In this document: piece by piece, positions 15,754-24,361 of the stretch
Layout: each line of letters starts with the position of its first letter
How positions within the stretch are numbered: position 1 is the first letter of the stretch
Source of the DNA: Succinatimonas sp. CAG:777
GTDB lineage: Bacteria; Pseudomonadota; Gammaproteobacteria; Enterobacterales; Succinivibrionaceae
Assembly (NCBI GenBank): GCA_000431835.1
Contig: HF987905.1
Location: 1-38,039 of the forward strand
DNA length: 38,039 bases
Reading direction: 5' to 3'
Position numbers and translations under genes: made by a program
Notes under the pieces: model-generated
What the model was told of the DNA's origin: nothing
What the model saw: the letters and a program-made list of their open reading frames with translations, nothing else
The model's database searches: none

Positions 15754-16959
15754 TTAACTTGATAGATCCTCAAAGAACTTCTTAACACCTTTTATGAAGC
15801 CTGCTGACTTTGGCTTATGCTTCGCTGCGGTGTCAGTTTTCTTTTTACTATCCCCTGTTGTAGAAGCTTTGTCATCACCGTTTAATGACTCCTCAAACTT
15901 CTTTAACAGATCTTTCTGTTCTTTAGTTAAGTTTACAGGTGTCTCAACTACAATCTTGCAGTACAGGTTACCTTTAAAGGTTGAGTTATAAGACTTAACC
16001 CCCTTGCCTGACAGACGCATCATTACGCCGGTCTGGGTCTCAGGATGTACTGTAATATTTACAGGACCATCTAATGTAGGAACTTCAACCTTGCCACCTA
16101 GTGCTGCTGTTGTAAAGCTGATTGGTACTTCACAGTACAAATCATTGCCATCACGAGTAAAGATCTCATGATCTTTTACTTCGATTACAACATACAAATC
16201 ACCAGAACCAGCACCATTTAAACCAGCCTCACCTTCGCCACTTAAGCGAATTCTATCGCCAGTATCAACACCAGCAGGAATATCAACTGATAAGGTCTTT
16301 AAATCAACTACACGGCCAGTGCCACCGCAGGTCTTACAACCGTTGGTGATAATAGTACCTGTACCATTACAACGTGAACAGGTCTGAGAAAAAGCCATAA
16401 AGCCCTGACGTACATGAACAGTACCGCTACCCTTACAATCAGGGCAAGTCTCTTTCTTACCGTTTTTGCCTAAGCCTGAGCCTCCGCAGTCCTTACACTT
16501 AACATAAGTCTTAACACTTAACTTCTTCTTGCAACCTTTTACAGCTTCTTCTAAAGTTAAGGTTAACTTAGCTCTGATATCACGACCTCTAATTTCACGT
16601 GGTCCCTGGTTACGAGAACCAAAACCGCCACGACCACCGAAGAGATCAGAGAAAGCATCACCGAAAATATCACTGAAATCAGCGCCACTGAAACCACCAC
16701 CGCCGAATGGATTACCACCACCGGCCTGTGAACCATCAGCACCAGCAAAACCATACTGATCGTAAGCAGCTCTCTTTTGAGGATCAGACAACACCTGATA
16801 AGCTTCGTTAATTTCACGGAACTTATCACCTGCACCAGGATCCTTATTTCTGTCAGGGTGATACTTTATAGCAAGACGCTTGAACGCACGCTTGATTGTT
16901 GCATCATCTGCCCCTTTGTCTACGCCAAGCACCTCATAGTAATCACGTTTTTCGGCCAT
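15754..16959 (-). CDS. dnaJ: Chaperone protein DnaJ
   Basis: DnaJ is the co-chaperone that delivers substrates to DnaK and stimulates its ATPase. From the ATG at 16959 it is 401 aa. The J domain has the HPD motif (34-36), followed by a Gly/Phe-rich linker. Four zinc-finger repeats are clear: CKDCGGSG, CPDCKGSG, CSRCNGTG and CKTCGGTG. The C-terminal substrate domain is complete and ends in a Lys/Ser/Thr-rich stretch plus FIKGVKKFFEDL, longer than E. coli DnaJ. AGAGGA lies just before the ATG; a 16-codon upstream extension is rejected. It follows dnaK in the heat-shock operon. Confidence 0.97.
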   Translation of the reverse strand: MAEKRDYYEVLGVDKGADDATIKRAFKRLAIKYHPDRNKDPGAGDKFREINEAYQVLSDPQKRAAYDQYGFAGADGSQAGGGNPFGGGGFSGADFSDIFGDAFSDLFGGRGGFGSRNQGPREIRGRDIRAKLTLTLEEAVKGCKKKLSVKTYVKCKDCGGSGLGKNGKKETCPDCKGSGTVHVRQGFMAFSQTCSRCNGTGTIITNGCKTCGGTGRVVDLKTLSVDIPAGVDTGDRIRLSGEGEAGLNGAGSGDLYVVIEVKDHEIFTRDGNDLYCEVPISFTTAALGGKVEVPTLDGPVNITVHPETQTGVMMRLSGKGVKSYNSTFKGNLYCKIVVETPVNLTKEQKDLLKKFEESLNGDDKASTTGDSKKKTDTAAKHKPKSAGFIKGVKKFFEDLSS

Positions 16960-16980
16960 TTTATCCTCTTTATAACTGAC

Positions 16981-17012
16981 AAAAGGCAGGTGGAATACTC
17001 CACCCACCTTTT
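16981..17012 (-). promoter_or_regulatory. Intercistronic hairpin between dnaK and dnaJ
   Basis: AAAAGG and CCTTTT enclose an inner GTGGA/TCCAC stem. It is not followed by a strong U-tract. It could stabilise dnaK mRNA or lower dnaJ output relative to dnaK. Confidence 0.45.
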
Positions 17013-17035
17013 AAACTAATCTTTATGATTTAAGA

Positions 17036-18967
17036 TTATTTCTTGTCGTCTTTAACTTCTTCGAACTCAGCATCAACAACATTGTCATCCTTTGATGAAT
17101 TATTCTGTTGTGCCTGTGACTGTGAAGCCTGTTGAGCCTGCTGAGCTTGAGCCTGTGCCTGACCTGCCTGTAATAAAGCGGTTGCAGCTTCCATTACAGC
17201 CTTTTCAGCCTGCTCAATCTTATCCTTGTCGTCACCACGAGCAGCTAACTCTAGGTCAGCTAATGCCTTGTTAACCTTAGTCTTATCAGCATCTGATACC
17301 TTGTCACCAAGATCAGCTAACTGCTTCTTAACCTGATGAGCGGTAGCATCAGCTCTGTTACGTGCGTTTGCTAACTCCTCAAACTTCTTATCCTCAGCTG
17401 AGTGCTCTTCTGCCTCACGTACCATACGCTTGATATCGTCGTCTGACAGACCTGAAGATGACTTAATAGTGATCTTCTGCTCTTTGCCAGTCTTCTTATC
17501 CTTAGCAGATACGTGGATTAAACCATCAGCATCGATATCGAAGGTAACCTCAATCTGTGCCATTCCACGTGGCTGAGGCTCAATACCCTCTAAGTTGAAC
17601 TGACCTAATGACTTGTTGTCAGCAGCTCTCTTACGCTCACCCTGTAATACGTGAATGGTTACAGCAGGCTGGTTATCCTCAGCAGTTGAGAATACCTGTG
17701 ACTTCTTAGTTGGGATAGTGGTGTTCTTCTCAATTAAGGTAGTCATAACACCGCCTAAGGTCTCAATACCTAATGACAGTGGGGTAACATCTAGTAACAG
17801 AACGTCTTTCTTATCACCAGTTAAAACACCACCCTGAATTGCAGCACCGATAGCAACTGCCTCATCTGGGTTTACGTCCTTACGTGGCTCTTTACCGAAG
17901 AAGTCAGCTACTAACTTCTGAACCATAGGCATACGTGACTGGCCACCAACTAAGATTACGTCGTTAACATCTGATGGTGATAAACCAGCATCTGATAAAG
18001 CAGTCTTAACTGGCTCTAAGGTCTTAGTTACTAACTCTTCAACTAATGACTCTAACTTAGCACGTGTGATCTTAATGTTCATGTGCTTAGGACCAGTAGC
18101 ATCAGCGGTGATGTAAGGTAAGTTTACATCGGTCTGCTGTGATGATGACAACTCAATCTTTGCCTTCTCAGCAGCTTCCTTCAAACGCTGTAGAGCTAAT
18201 GGATCAGTACGTAAGTCAACGCCCTGTTCAGTCTTGAACTCGTCAATCAAGTAGTCAACGATACGGTTATCGAAATCCTCACCACCTAAGTGAGTATCAC
18301 CGTTAGTTGCTAAAACTTCGAAGGTCTTCTCACCGTCAACTTCATCAATATCAATAATTGAGATATCGAAGGTACCACCACCTAAGTCGTAAACAGCAAT
18401 CTTCTGCTCACCCTTAGCCTTGTCCTCACCGTAAGCAATAGCAGCTGCAGTAGGCTCGTTGATGATACGCTTTACGTTTAAGCCTGCGATACGACCAGCA
18501 TCCTTAGTTGCCTGACGCTGTGAATCATTGAAGTATGCAGGGCAGGTAATAACAGCTTCTGTTACTTCCTCACCTAAGATATCTTCAGCAGTCTTCTTCA
18601 TCTTCTTTAAAACTTCAGCTGAAATCTGTGGTGGAGCTAACTTCTTGTCATCAACCTCAACCCAAGCATCACCATTGTCTGCCTTGGTGATCTTGAATGG
18701 CATAATGCCGATATCACGCTGAACCTCAGCATCGTCATAACGACGACCGATTAAACGCTTAATAGCGAACAGTGTATTCTTTGGGTTTGTAACAGCCTGA
18801 CGCTTAGCAGCATCACCAACGATGATTTCGCCATCTTTTGCGTAAGCTACGATAGAAGGAGTGGTACGACGACCTTCTGAGTTCTCTAATACACGAACTT
18901 TGTCACCATCTAAAACGGCAACGCATGAATTAGTAGTACCTAAGTCAATACCAATAATCTTTCCCAT
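17036..18967 (-). CDS. dnaK: Chaperone protein DnaK (Hsp70)
   Basis: DnaK is the main cytoplasmic Hsp70, folding and disaggregating proteins with DnaJ and GrpE. The 643-aa protein begins MGKIIGIDLGTTNSCVAVLD. The ATPase domain carries AVYDLGGGTFDISIIDID, the linker region DVLLLDVTPLSLGIETLGGV is intact, and the substrate domain and lid follow. The tail is Gln/Ala-rich and ends EFEEVKDDKK, as expected for a proteobacterial DnaK. It has its own sigma-32-like promoter in the 129-bp gap after grpE. Confidence 0.99.
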   Translation of the reverse strand: MGKIIGIDLGTTNSCVAVLDGDKVRVLENSEGRRTTPSIVAYAKDGEIIVGDAAKRQAVTNPKNTLFAIKRLIGRRYDDAEVQRDIGIMPFKITKADNGDAWVEVDDKKLAPPQISAEVLKKMKKTAEDILGEEVTEAVITCPAYFNDSQRQATKDAGRIAGLNVKRIINEPTAAAIAYGEDKAKGEQKIAVYDLGGGTFDISIIDIDEVDGEKTFEVLATNGDTHLGGEDFDNRIVDYLIDEFKTEQGVDLRTDPLALQRLKEAAEKAKIELSSSQQTDVNLPYITADATGPKHMNIKITRAKLESLVEELVTKTLEPVKTALSDAGLSPSDVNDVILVGGQSRMPMVQKLVADFFGKEPRKDVNPDEAVAIGAAIQGGVLTGDKKDVLLLDVTPLSLGIETLGGVMTTLIEKNTTIPTKKSQVFSTAEDNQPAVTIHVLQGERKRAADNKSLGQFNLEGIEPQPRGMAQIEVTFDIDADGLIHVSAKDKKTGKEQKITIKSSSGLSDDDIKRMVREAEEHSAEDKKFEELANARNRADATAHQVKKQLADLGDKVSDADKTKVNKALADLELAARGDDKDKIEQAEKAVMEAATALLQAGQAQAQAQQAQQASQSQAQQNNSSKDDNVVDAEFEEVKDDKK

Positions 18968-19067
18968 TTTAAAATCCTCTTAAATTCTGTTTTTCGTTAT
19001 CTTTAATAATCAGTCTTTTAAACTTACTGTTATTTTTAATAACTTTCTAAATCTTTTCTGTCTTACT

Positions 19068-19095
19068 AAATGGAGCTTAATTTTTCTTTTTCAAG
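19068..19095 (-). promoter_or_regulatory. Second heat-shock promoter, upstream of dnaK
   Basis: On the minus strand CTTGAA (19090-19095) lies two bases after the grpE stop codon. After 14 bp comes CTCCATTT (19068-19075), seven of eight matches to the sigma-32 -10 consensus CCCCATNT. It would let dnaK-dnaJ be made independently of grpE. Confidence 0.7.
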
Positions 19096-19096
19096 T

Positions 19097-19843
19097 CTAA
19101 GCTTCAATATTTATAGAATTTTTTTGCTCACCGTTATCCTGTGATGCACTCTCATTTGGTTTAGCACCAGCAGGAGCACCAGCTGATACAATTACCATAG
19201 CAGGTCTTACTACACGACCGTTTAAGGTATAACCTTTTTGCATTACAGATAGAACGTGCTGAGCTTCAACCTCTGGTGATGGCACCATTGATATTGCCTG
19301 ATGCAGATTTGGATCAAATGGCTGACCTTGAGGGTCAACTGCTTCAACGCCAAACTTGCCTAACTCTTTTAGAAGTAATGTAGTAGTGTTCTGAACACCT
19401 TCTACAATAGGCTTAATTGCAGGATCGTTAACATCTGAATGCTTTAGAGCAAGCTCTAAAGAATCAACTACTGGAATTAAAGCCTTTAAAATCTTTTCAT
19501 TGCCGAATTTACGCTCACGCTCAACGTCAGCTTCAATTCTCTTTTTCTGGTTCTCACACTCAGCTAAAGCTCTGACTAATTTATCGTTATCAGCCTTGTA
19601 CTTAGCTTCAAGTGCAGATAACTGAGACTTTAACTGCTCGTTTTCAGTTACAAGCTCTTTTGGATCAAAATCAATTTCTGACTCATTGTCATTAGGTGTA
19701 GCATTTGCTGCATCCTGTGGAGCTTGGTTTTCACCATTAGTCTGGACCTCTTGAGCCTTTTCTTCTTGCTTTTGCTCTCTTTCTTGAGCTTCTGCCTGTG
19801 CTTTTTCAAAAGCCTGTTGCATTTGTGTTTCTTCAGTCTGCAT
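19097..19843 (-). CDS. grpE: Nucleotide exchange factor GrpE
   Basis: GrpE is a homodimeric factor that releases ADP from DnaK. The 248-aa protein has a long Gln/Glu-rich N-terminal segment, a coiled-coil region (LVTENEQLKSQLSALEAKYK and on) and a C-terminal beta domain with VEAVDPQGQPFDPNLHQAIS and YTLNGRVVRPAMVIVS, the family signature. It is longer than E. coli GrpE (197 aa) mainly at the N-terminus and at the C-terminal tail after the beta domain. It is first in the heat-shock operon with a strong sigma-32 promoter upstream. Confidence 0.96.
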   Translation of the reverse strand: MQTEETQMQQAFEKAQAEAQEREQKQEEKAQEVQTNGENQAPQDAANATPNDNESEIDFDPKELVTENEQLKSQLSALEAKYKADNDKLVRALAECENQKKRIEADVERERKFGNEKILKALIPVVDSLELALKHSDVNDPAIKPIVEGVQNTTTLLLKELGKFGVEAVDPQGQPFDPNLHQAISMVPSPEVEAQHVLSVMQKGYTLNGRVVRPAMVIVSAGAPAGAKPNESASQDNGEQKNSINIEA

Positions 19844-19884
19844 TTTTATCTCTTAAAAAATTCGTAGAATTAACGCTTATGAGT

Positions 19885-19913
19885 ACATGGGGTTACGCTA
19901 AATAAAATTCAAG
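19885..19913 (-). promoter_or_regulatory. Sigma-32 heat-shock promoter of grpE-dnaK-dnaJ
   Basis: On the minus strand CTTGAA (19908-19913) and CCCCATGT (19885-19892) are spaced by 15 bp, a perfect match to the sigma-32 consensus. It lies about 40 bp before the grpE ATG. Confidence 0.92.
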
Positions 19914-19972
19914 ACCGGTATCAGAAATTTAGTAAAAATCTTTGCTTTTCTAATTTTAAGCAATGATTTTTT

Positions 19973-19981
19973 TGCTACAAT
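19973..19981 (+). promoter_or_regulatory. Extended -10 promoter of bamE
   Basis: TGCTACAAT is an extended -10 element 24 bp before the bamE start codon. No good -35 is visible, as is common for extended -10 promoters. Confidence 0.5.
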
Positions 19982-20005
19982 TTCCAAAGTAACAAAGGAT
20001 TTATT

Positions 20006-20398
20006 ATGCAAATTAAGAAATTACTATCTGTAGCTGTTTTTGCCACCACAGTTTCCCTTCTGACAACTTCTTGTGCTTATAGAGCTGATCTGAACCAAGG
20101 TAACTATGTTGAGCAGGATCTAGTAAACCAGCTAGCTTATGGAATGTCTGCAGAACAGGTTCGTTTCGTTCTGGGAACTCCAATGCTCATCGATCCTTAT
20201 GACAAGTCACGCTGGTATTACGTTTGTTTCAAACGTGAAGGTTGGAGCTCTCCTACTGTACAGAAGCTAGTATTACTCTTCAATGGTGATACCTTAGTTG
20301 ATATGTCAGGTGACTACAAGAAACCTACAACCTTCGGTGAAGGGCTGAAGAGCGCACCTAACGGTGGAAAGGCAGCAGACTTTGATCTTCCTGAATAG
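20006..20398 (+). CDS. bamE: Outer membrane assembly lipoprotein BamE
   Basis: BamE is a small outer-membrane lipoprotein of the BAM complex that folds beta-barrel proteins. The signal peptide (1-22) ends in LTTSC with lipidated C23. The mature part shows the SmpA/OmlA fold motifs: VNQLAYGMSAEQVRFVLGTP, then SRWYYVCFKREG and VQKLVLLFNGDTLVDMSGD. It has 130 aa, near the usual length. In E. coli the gene is also near grpE, with recN between; recN is absent here. It is divergent from grpE and followed by a terminator that lies inside the next ORF. Confidence 0.94.
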   Translation: MQIKKLLSVAVFATTVSLLTTSCAYRADLNQGNYVEQDLVNQLAYGMSAEQVRFVLGTPMLIDPYDKSRWYYVCFKREGWSSPTVQKLVLLFNGDTLVDMSGDYKKPTTFGEGLKSAPNGGKAADFDLPE

Positions 20399-21212
20399 CA
20401 AGAACTCATCAAGATTAAATAAAAAAGGCGAAAATTCTTTCGCTTTTTTTAGACGTAGTTTTGTAAAATCTGCGTCTTTTATTTTTTCTGTAACGATAGT
20501 TGTCTGCTCTTCTGTTTTTATTCAGGGCTGTACCCTTGAAGATGAGACTGAGGATAAGATTGTTGTCCCTCTAAAAGACACATCTACTCAAAAAGACAGT
20601 CCCCTCTCCTTAAAGTTTTTAGACTTAACTAAAAAGTGCACTACAGGTGACATGAATGCTGCACCTGATGTTTTATCAATGTATCTCTCTTCCCTTCCTC
20701 CTAAGGATGTACCTGATAATGCCAAGTCTTTTTACAGAGGACTGATTGAGGATAAGTACTTTTTCCAAAGAAAAGATCTGAACCTAGAATTTGAAAAGTG
20801 TCTGCAAAAGGCAGCAGTTTCAGGACTTACTGAATATCGTGGCTATTATCTTACCAAAGCTACTGTCTCAGCTAAGATATCTCAACTTTACTATGCTCAT
20901 AATGACTATGAGAATGGAGCTTACTGGTCTTTACGTGTAATTAACCTTTTAGGTATCAGTAAAGGCTACAACATTTTGGGCAGAATTTTTGTAAAAGATC
21001 CTAAGACTGTAAAGATTGGTGCTCAAATGTTAAGTGAGTCAGCCAAGCATGACAACGTCAATGCTTCAGTCTTTTTGTCAGATTCTGTCTTATTCAGAAA
21101 CGTCTTTGATATTGTCTCTGAAGAAGAGAGCAATAACGCTCAAATTCAAGATAATTCCTTTGAAAATAAACAAGAAATTTCTGATGATACAGAAAATCAT
21201 TTAAAAAAATAA
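20364..21212 (+). CDS. Predicted lipoprotein of unknown function
   Basis: I do not recognise this protein. A basic stretch (FRRSFVKS) and a hydrophobic run (IFSVTIVVCSSVFIQGC) end in a lipobox-like IQGC, so it should be a lipoprotein. The mature part is mostly helical, with patterns such as GLTEYRGYYLTKA and LRVINLLGISKGYNILG that recall Sel1/TPR-like repeats. No ATG exists before the signal sequence. The start must be GTG (20364) or TTG (20382), both inside bamE. The bamE terminator (20421-20450) then falls within the first codons. Expression may depend on read-through, or the real start may be a rare codon such as ATT after the hairpin. The coding frame is convincing; the start is not. Confidence 0.6.
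   Translation: MERQQTLIFLNSKNSSRLNKKGENSFAFFRRSFVKSASFIFSVTIVVCSSVFIQGCTLEDETEDKIVVPLKDTSTQKDSPLSLKFLDLTKKCTTGDMNAAPDVLSMYLSSLPPKDVPDNAKSFYRGLIEDKYFFQRKDLNLEFEKCLQKAAVSGLTEYRGYYLTKATVSAKISQLYYAHNDYENGAYWSLRVINLLGISKGYNILGRIFVKDPKTVKIGAQMLSESAKHDNVNASVFLSDSVLFRNVFDIVSEEESNNAQIQDNSFENKQEISDDTENHLKK
20421..20450 (+). terminator. Intrinsic terminator after bamE
   Basis: GCGAAA (20428-20433) pairs with TTTCGC (20438-20443) around a 4-nt loop, preceded by six A and followed by seven T. It overlaps the start of the downstream lipoprotein frame. Confidence 0.85.
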
Positions 21213-21244
21213 AGCTGTATCAAAACAATTTTGTCTAAATTGTC

Positions 21245-21299
21245 TTAACATAAACTTAACATTTGATAAGACTTTTTGTTAACAATCTGTTTGTATGAT
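21245..21299 (+). promoter_or_regulatory. Pho-box-like repeats and promoter of ppk1
   Basis: TTAACA occurs at 21245-21250, 21256-21261 (11-bp step) and 21279-21284 (a further 23 bp, about two steps). A -10 TATGAT is at 21294-21299 with no recognisable -35. Direct repeats at 11-bp steps replacing the -35 are the layout of PhoB/PhoP-activated promoters. The hexamer matches the Bacillus PhoP form better than the proteobacterial TGTCA form. Regulation by phosphate is inference. Confidence 0.4.
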
Positions 21300-21393
21300 C
21301 CTTACCTGTTTTATTAGGTTACAGTTTCATTGTTCAAACAACGTCCATATTACAAACAACTTTGCGCTCACATTATTACTTTTTGAGGTTTTT

Positions 21394-23496
21394 ATGACAG
21401 ACGTAAATTACGATAACGAAATCATGCCAAAAGAGCTGTCATGGCTTTCATTTAACGGAAGAGTTTTACAGGAAGCTGCCGATCCTTCAGTTCCTTTAAT
21501 TGAAAGAGTTAGATTTTTAGGTATCTATTCAAGCAACCTAGATGAGTTCTTTAAAGTTAGAGTTGCTGAGTTAAAAAGACAGATTATTATCAATAAAGCT
21601 CAGGGGGATAATGAGGATAAAGTACATCTTTTAAGAAATGTACAAAATGAAGCTAACCGTTATCAGAAAACCTTAAACCATATTTATAAGCAGCTTTTAA
21701 TAGAGTTAGCTGATCATAATATCTTTATGAGAGACCAAGACTCTATTACCAAAGAGCAAAAAGACTGGGTTATCGCTTACTTTAAGCACCATGTATTAAA
21801 GCACATCAACCCAGTTATCATTGATGAAGACACCGACTTAGTTGCTTTCTTAAAAGACGAGTTTACCTACCTTCTAGTTGATATGACAGAAGGAGACACT
21901 GTACATCATGCTCTAATTGAGATCCCTACAGACAAGCTCCCAAGATTTATCAGACTGCCTTCAGTTGATAAATCAGTTACCTTCATGTTCTTAGATGATG
22001 TAATTCGTGTAGGTATTCATAAGATCTTCAGCGGTTTATTCTCATATGACAAAATTGAAGCTTACTCAATTAAAATGAATCGTGATGCTGAATATGACCT
22101 TTTAGGAAATATTGACAGATCAGTGCTTGAGAATATGTCTGAGGCTTTAAAACAACGCTTGAACGCTATGCCTGTACGTTTCTCATATGATGCTCAGATG
22201 CCTGAAAACATGGTTAAATTCATGGCAAAAGAACTTAAGATGAGTTCTATTGACTCCATGATGGCAGGTAACCGTTACCACAATTTCAAAGACTTCCTGT
22301 CATTCCCAAGCTTAGGCAGTGATGACATGGAAAATCCTACCTTATCTGAGATTAAGTCATCACAGTTTGAAATGGCTGAAACTCCTTTTGAAGCTATTTC
22401 TAAAAAAGATATTTTACTCTACTACCCATACTACTCATTTGATTACTTCACTGAGTTCTTACGTTATGCTTCATATGATCCAAAGGTAAGCTCAATTAAG
22501 ATCAATATTTACCGTGTTGCAAGCAACAGCCGTGTAATTAACTCTTTAATTCATGCAGCTAACAACGGTAAGAGTGTAACCGTAGTGGTAGAGTTAAAAG
22601 CTCGTTTTGATGAGGCTAACAACGTAAAGTGGGCTTCACGTTTAACTCAGGCTGGTGTTAAGGTCCTGTTCGGTTTACCAACCTTAAAGATCCATTCAAA
22701 ACTATGCTTAGTTACCCGTCATGAGGATGACGACAGAATCGTACGTTATGCTCACGTAGGTACCGGTAACTTCAATGAAAAGACAGCTAAGATCTATACA
22801 GACTTTGCCCTCTTTACTGCTAATGAGAAGATCACCAAAGAAGTTGATGATGTCTTTAGCTTTATTGAATACCCCTATACAAGACCTGTGTTTGAGAACT
22901 TATTAGTATCACCACTAAATGCTCGTGACAGAATTAAGTTCATGATTGACCGTGAAATTGATTTTGCAAAACAGGGTCAGTATGCATCAATTCACTTTAA
23001 GGTAAATGCTTTAGTTGATGTACCTTTAATCAACAAACTTTATGAAGCTTCACAGGTTGGTGTAAAGATCCGCGGTGTGGTTCGTGGTATGTGCTCTCTC
23101 AAACCTGGTGTTGAAGGTTTATCTGAGAATATCTATATCACCTCTATTGTTGACAGATACCTAGAGCACCCTCGTGTAATGCTGTTTAATAACGGCGGTG
23201 ATGAGGAGTTATTCATCTCATCTGCTGACTGGATGAAGAGAAACCTTGATTTAAGAATTGAAGTTGGTGCAAGAATATTAGATCCTGAACTGCAGAAACG
23301 TATCAAGGGTATCTTAAAACTTCAGGAACAGGATAACCGTAAGGCAAGAATCATTGATGCCGAGCAGAAGAACGTTTATGTTCAGGCTCAGCCAGGAGAT
23401 CCTCAAGTAAGAGCTCAGATTGATATTCATGAATTCTTAGCTTCAGAAGAAGAAAAGATTGCCAAAGAATTTAAATCTCAAGAGAAGAAAGATTAA
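21394..23496 (+). CDS. ppk1: Polyphosphate kinase 1
   Basis: PPK1 reversibly polymerises ATP gamma-phosphate into polyphosphate at the inner membrane face. From the ATG at 21394 it is 700 aa, close to E. coli PPK1. The N-terminal domain reads PKELSWLSFNGRVLQEA and LGIYSSNLDEFFKVRVAEL. Autophosphorylated H434 lies in LKIHSKLCLV, with the second conserved His in LEHPRVMLFNNGGDEELF. TGNFNEKTAKIYTDFALF is also intact. GAGG nine bases before the ATG fixes the start; an upstream in-frame extension to 21295 is unsupported. No exopolyphosphatase gene (ppx) follows, unlike E. coli. A terminator closes the gene. Confidence 0.97.
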   Translation: MTDVNYDNEIMPKELSWLSFNGRVLQEAADPSVPLIERVRFLGIYSSNLDEFFKVRVAELKRQIIINKAQGDNEDKVHLLRNVQNEANRYQKTLNHIYKQLLIELADHNIFMRDQDSITKEQKDWVIAYFKHHVLKHINPVIIDEDTDLVAFLKDEFTYLLVDMTEGDTVHHALIEIPTDKLPRFIRLPSVDKSVTFMFLDDVIRVGIHKIFSGLFSYDKIEAYSIKMNRDAEYDLLGNIDRSVLENMSEALKQRLNAMPVRFSYDAQMPENMVKFMAKELKMSSIDSMMAGNRYHNFKDFLSFPSLGSDDMENPTLSEIKSSQFEMAETPFEAISKKDILLYYPYYSFDYFTEFLRYASYDPKVSSIKINIYRVASNSRVINSLIHAANNGKSVTVVVELKARFDEANNVKWASRLTQAGVKVLFGLPTLKIHSKLCLVTRHEDDDRIVRYAHVGTGNFNEKTAKIYTDFALFTANEKITKEVDDVFSFIEYPYTRPVFENLLVSPLNARDRIKFMIDREIDFAKQGQYASIHFKVNALVDVPLINKLYEASQVGVKIRGVVRGMCSLKPGVEGLSENIYITSIVDRYLEHPRVMLFNNGGDEELFISSADWMKRNLDLRIEVGARILDPELQKRIKGILKLQEQDNRKARIIDAEQKNVYVQAQPGDPQVRAQIDIHEFLASEEEKIAKEFKSQEKKD

Positions 23497-23546
23497 AGAA
23501 AAGTCGCTTATTTATTAGTATTTAAATCAAAATTCAATCTAATCTT

Positions 23547-23571
23547 AGCCTGCTTTTAGCAGGCTTTTTTT
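23547..23571 (+). terminator. Intrinsic terminator of ppk1
   Basis: AGCCTGC (23547-23553) and GCAGGCT (23559-23565) form a 7-bp stem around TTTTA, followed by a run of T. Confidence 0.92.
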
Positions 23572-23757
23572 AACTCAAGTTTTCTTCTGCTAACAAAGCT
23601 TTTGTAAAAAACTTCACATTTTTTACAGAATATGAGCATGTTAATGCACATGAATTAAAAAGTAGATAATAAAATATACGAGTACCATTCAGACAGTTAG
23701 AATGGGATGAAATTGTGCTTAAAAGCGCAGACATTAATAAACAAAACAGAGGTTATT

Positions 23758-24153
23758 ATGACATTTTTGGATTCATTTAAGACTTGCTTAAAAAAGACTC
23801 TTACCATTTCTGGCAGAGCATCACGTTCTGAGTTCTGGTGGTTTCAGTTAGCCGATATTCTTGGTGTATTTGTTTTGTCTATGCTAATTGGTATAGCTTC
23901 TCAAATTAATGAGACTTTAGGATTACTTTTTGGCTTCTTTGCAGGTATTGCCCTTCTCATTGCAGGTATTGCCCTGTTTACAGCAACTATCAGAAGATTT
24001 CACGATATCGACAAATCTGGCTGGTTTGTTTTATTATTCTGGCTATTAAGCTGTATTCCTTTTGTCGGCTTTATTGCAATGATCTTTTGCATTGTATTCT
24101 TATGCAAGAAGGGTACAGAAGGTGACAACCGCTTTGGTGCTCAGCCAGAATAA
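23758..24153 (+). CDS. DUF805 family inner-membrane protein
   Basis: This 131-aa membrane protein has the DUF805 hallmark TISGRASRSEFWWFQL near the N-terminus and FHDIDKSGWFVLL in the second half. Three or four hydrophobic segments are visible: ILGVFVLSMLIGIAS, LLFGFFAGIALLIAGIALF and FVLLFWLLSCIPFVGFIAMIF. E. coli relatives are YhaH/YhaI, whose function is unknown. It is a single gene between terminators. The ATG at 23758 has AGAGG upstream; a 17-codon upstream extension is rejected. The 3' region holds a long inverted repeat. Confidence 0.85.
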   Translation: MTFLDSFKTCLKKTLTISGRASRSEFWWFQLADILGVFVLSMLIGIASQINETLGLLFGFFAGIALLIAGIALFTATIRRFHDIDKSGWFVLLFWLLSCIPFVGFIAMIFCIVFLCKKGTEGDNRFGAQPE

Positions 24154-24171
24154 GATCTGAATTTCCTTCTC

Positions 24172-24243
24172 AAAAATGTGGGTTCTTCTGTGCCATCTGA
24201 AAATTGAACAATATAATTTACAGACCATCAACCCACATTTTTT
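24172..24243. terminator. Long nested inverted repeat after the DUF805 gene
   Basis: AAAAATGTGGGTT (24172-24184) is the exact inverse of AACCCACATTTTT (24230-24242). The 45-nt interior can form its own stem (TCTG-A-AAATT with AATTT-A-CAGA). It ends in six T, so it can terminate on the plus strand, but the loop is far longer than usual for a simple terminator. It could be a structured RNA element. Confidence 0.6.
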
Positions 24244-24361
24244 GTTTTATAAAAGCTTACCTTTTGCAAATACATAAAGCTAATTCTTAAGTTTTAGGCC
24301 TCTCTCCTCTCATTACCCCATACTTCTGTCTTAACTTATCTTAGCTTCTTTTATGATTTTT

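Noticed and set aside
16960..17007. In-frame N-terminal extension of dnaJ (16 codons)
   Set aside because: AGAGGA directly precedes the ATG at 16959, and DnaJ starts there in all relatives I know.
19942..19980. Terminator (TTGCTT/AAGCAA hairpin plus seven T) before bamE
   Set aside because: No plus-strand gene lies upstream to terminate, and the T-run overlaps the bamE extended -10 region.
21295..21393. In-frame 33-codon extension of ppk1
   Set aside because: It would start at the -10 box of the predicted promoter. GAGG precedes the ATG at 21394, which matches the PPK1 N-terminus.
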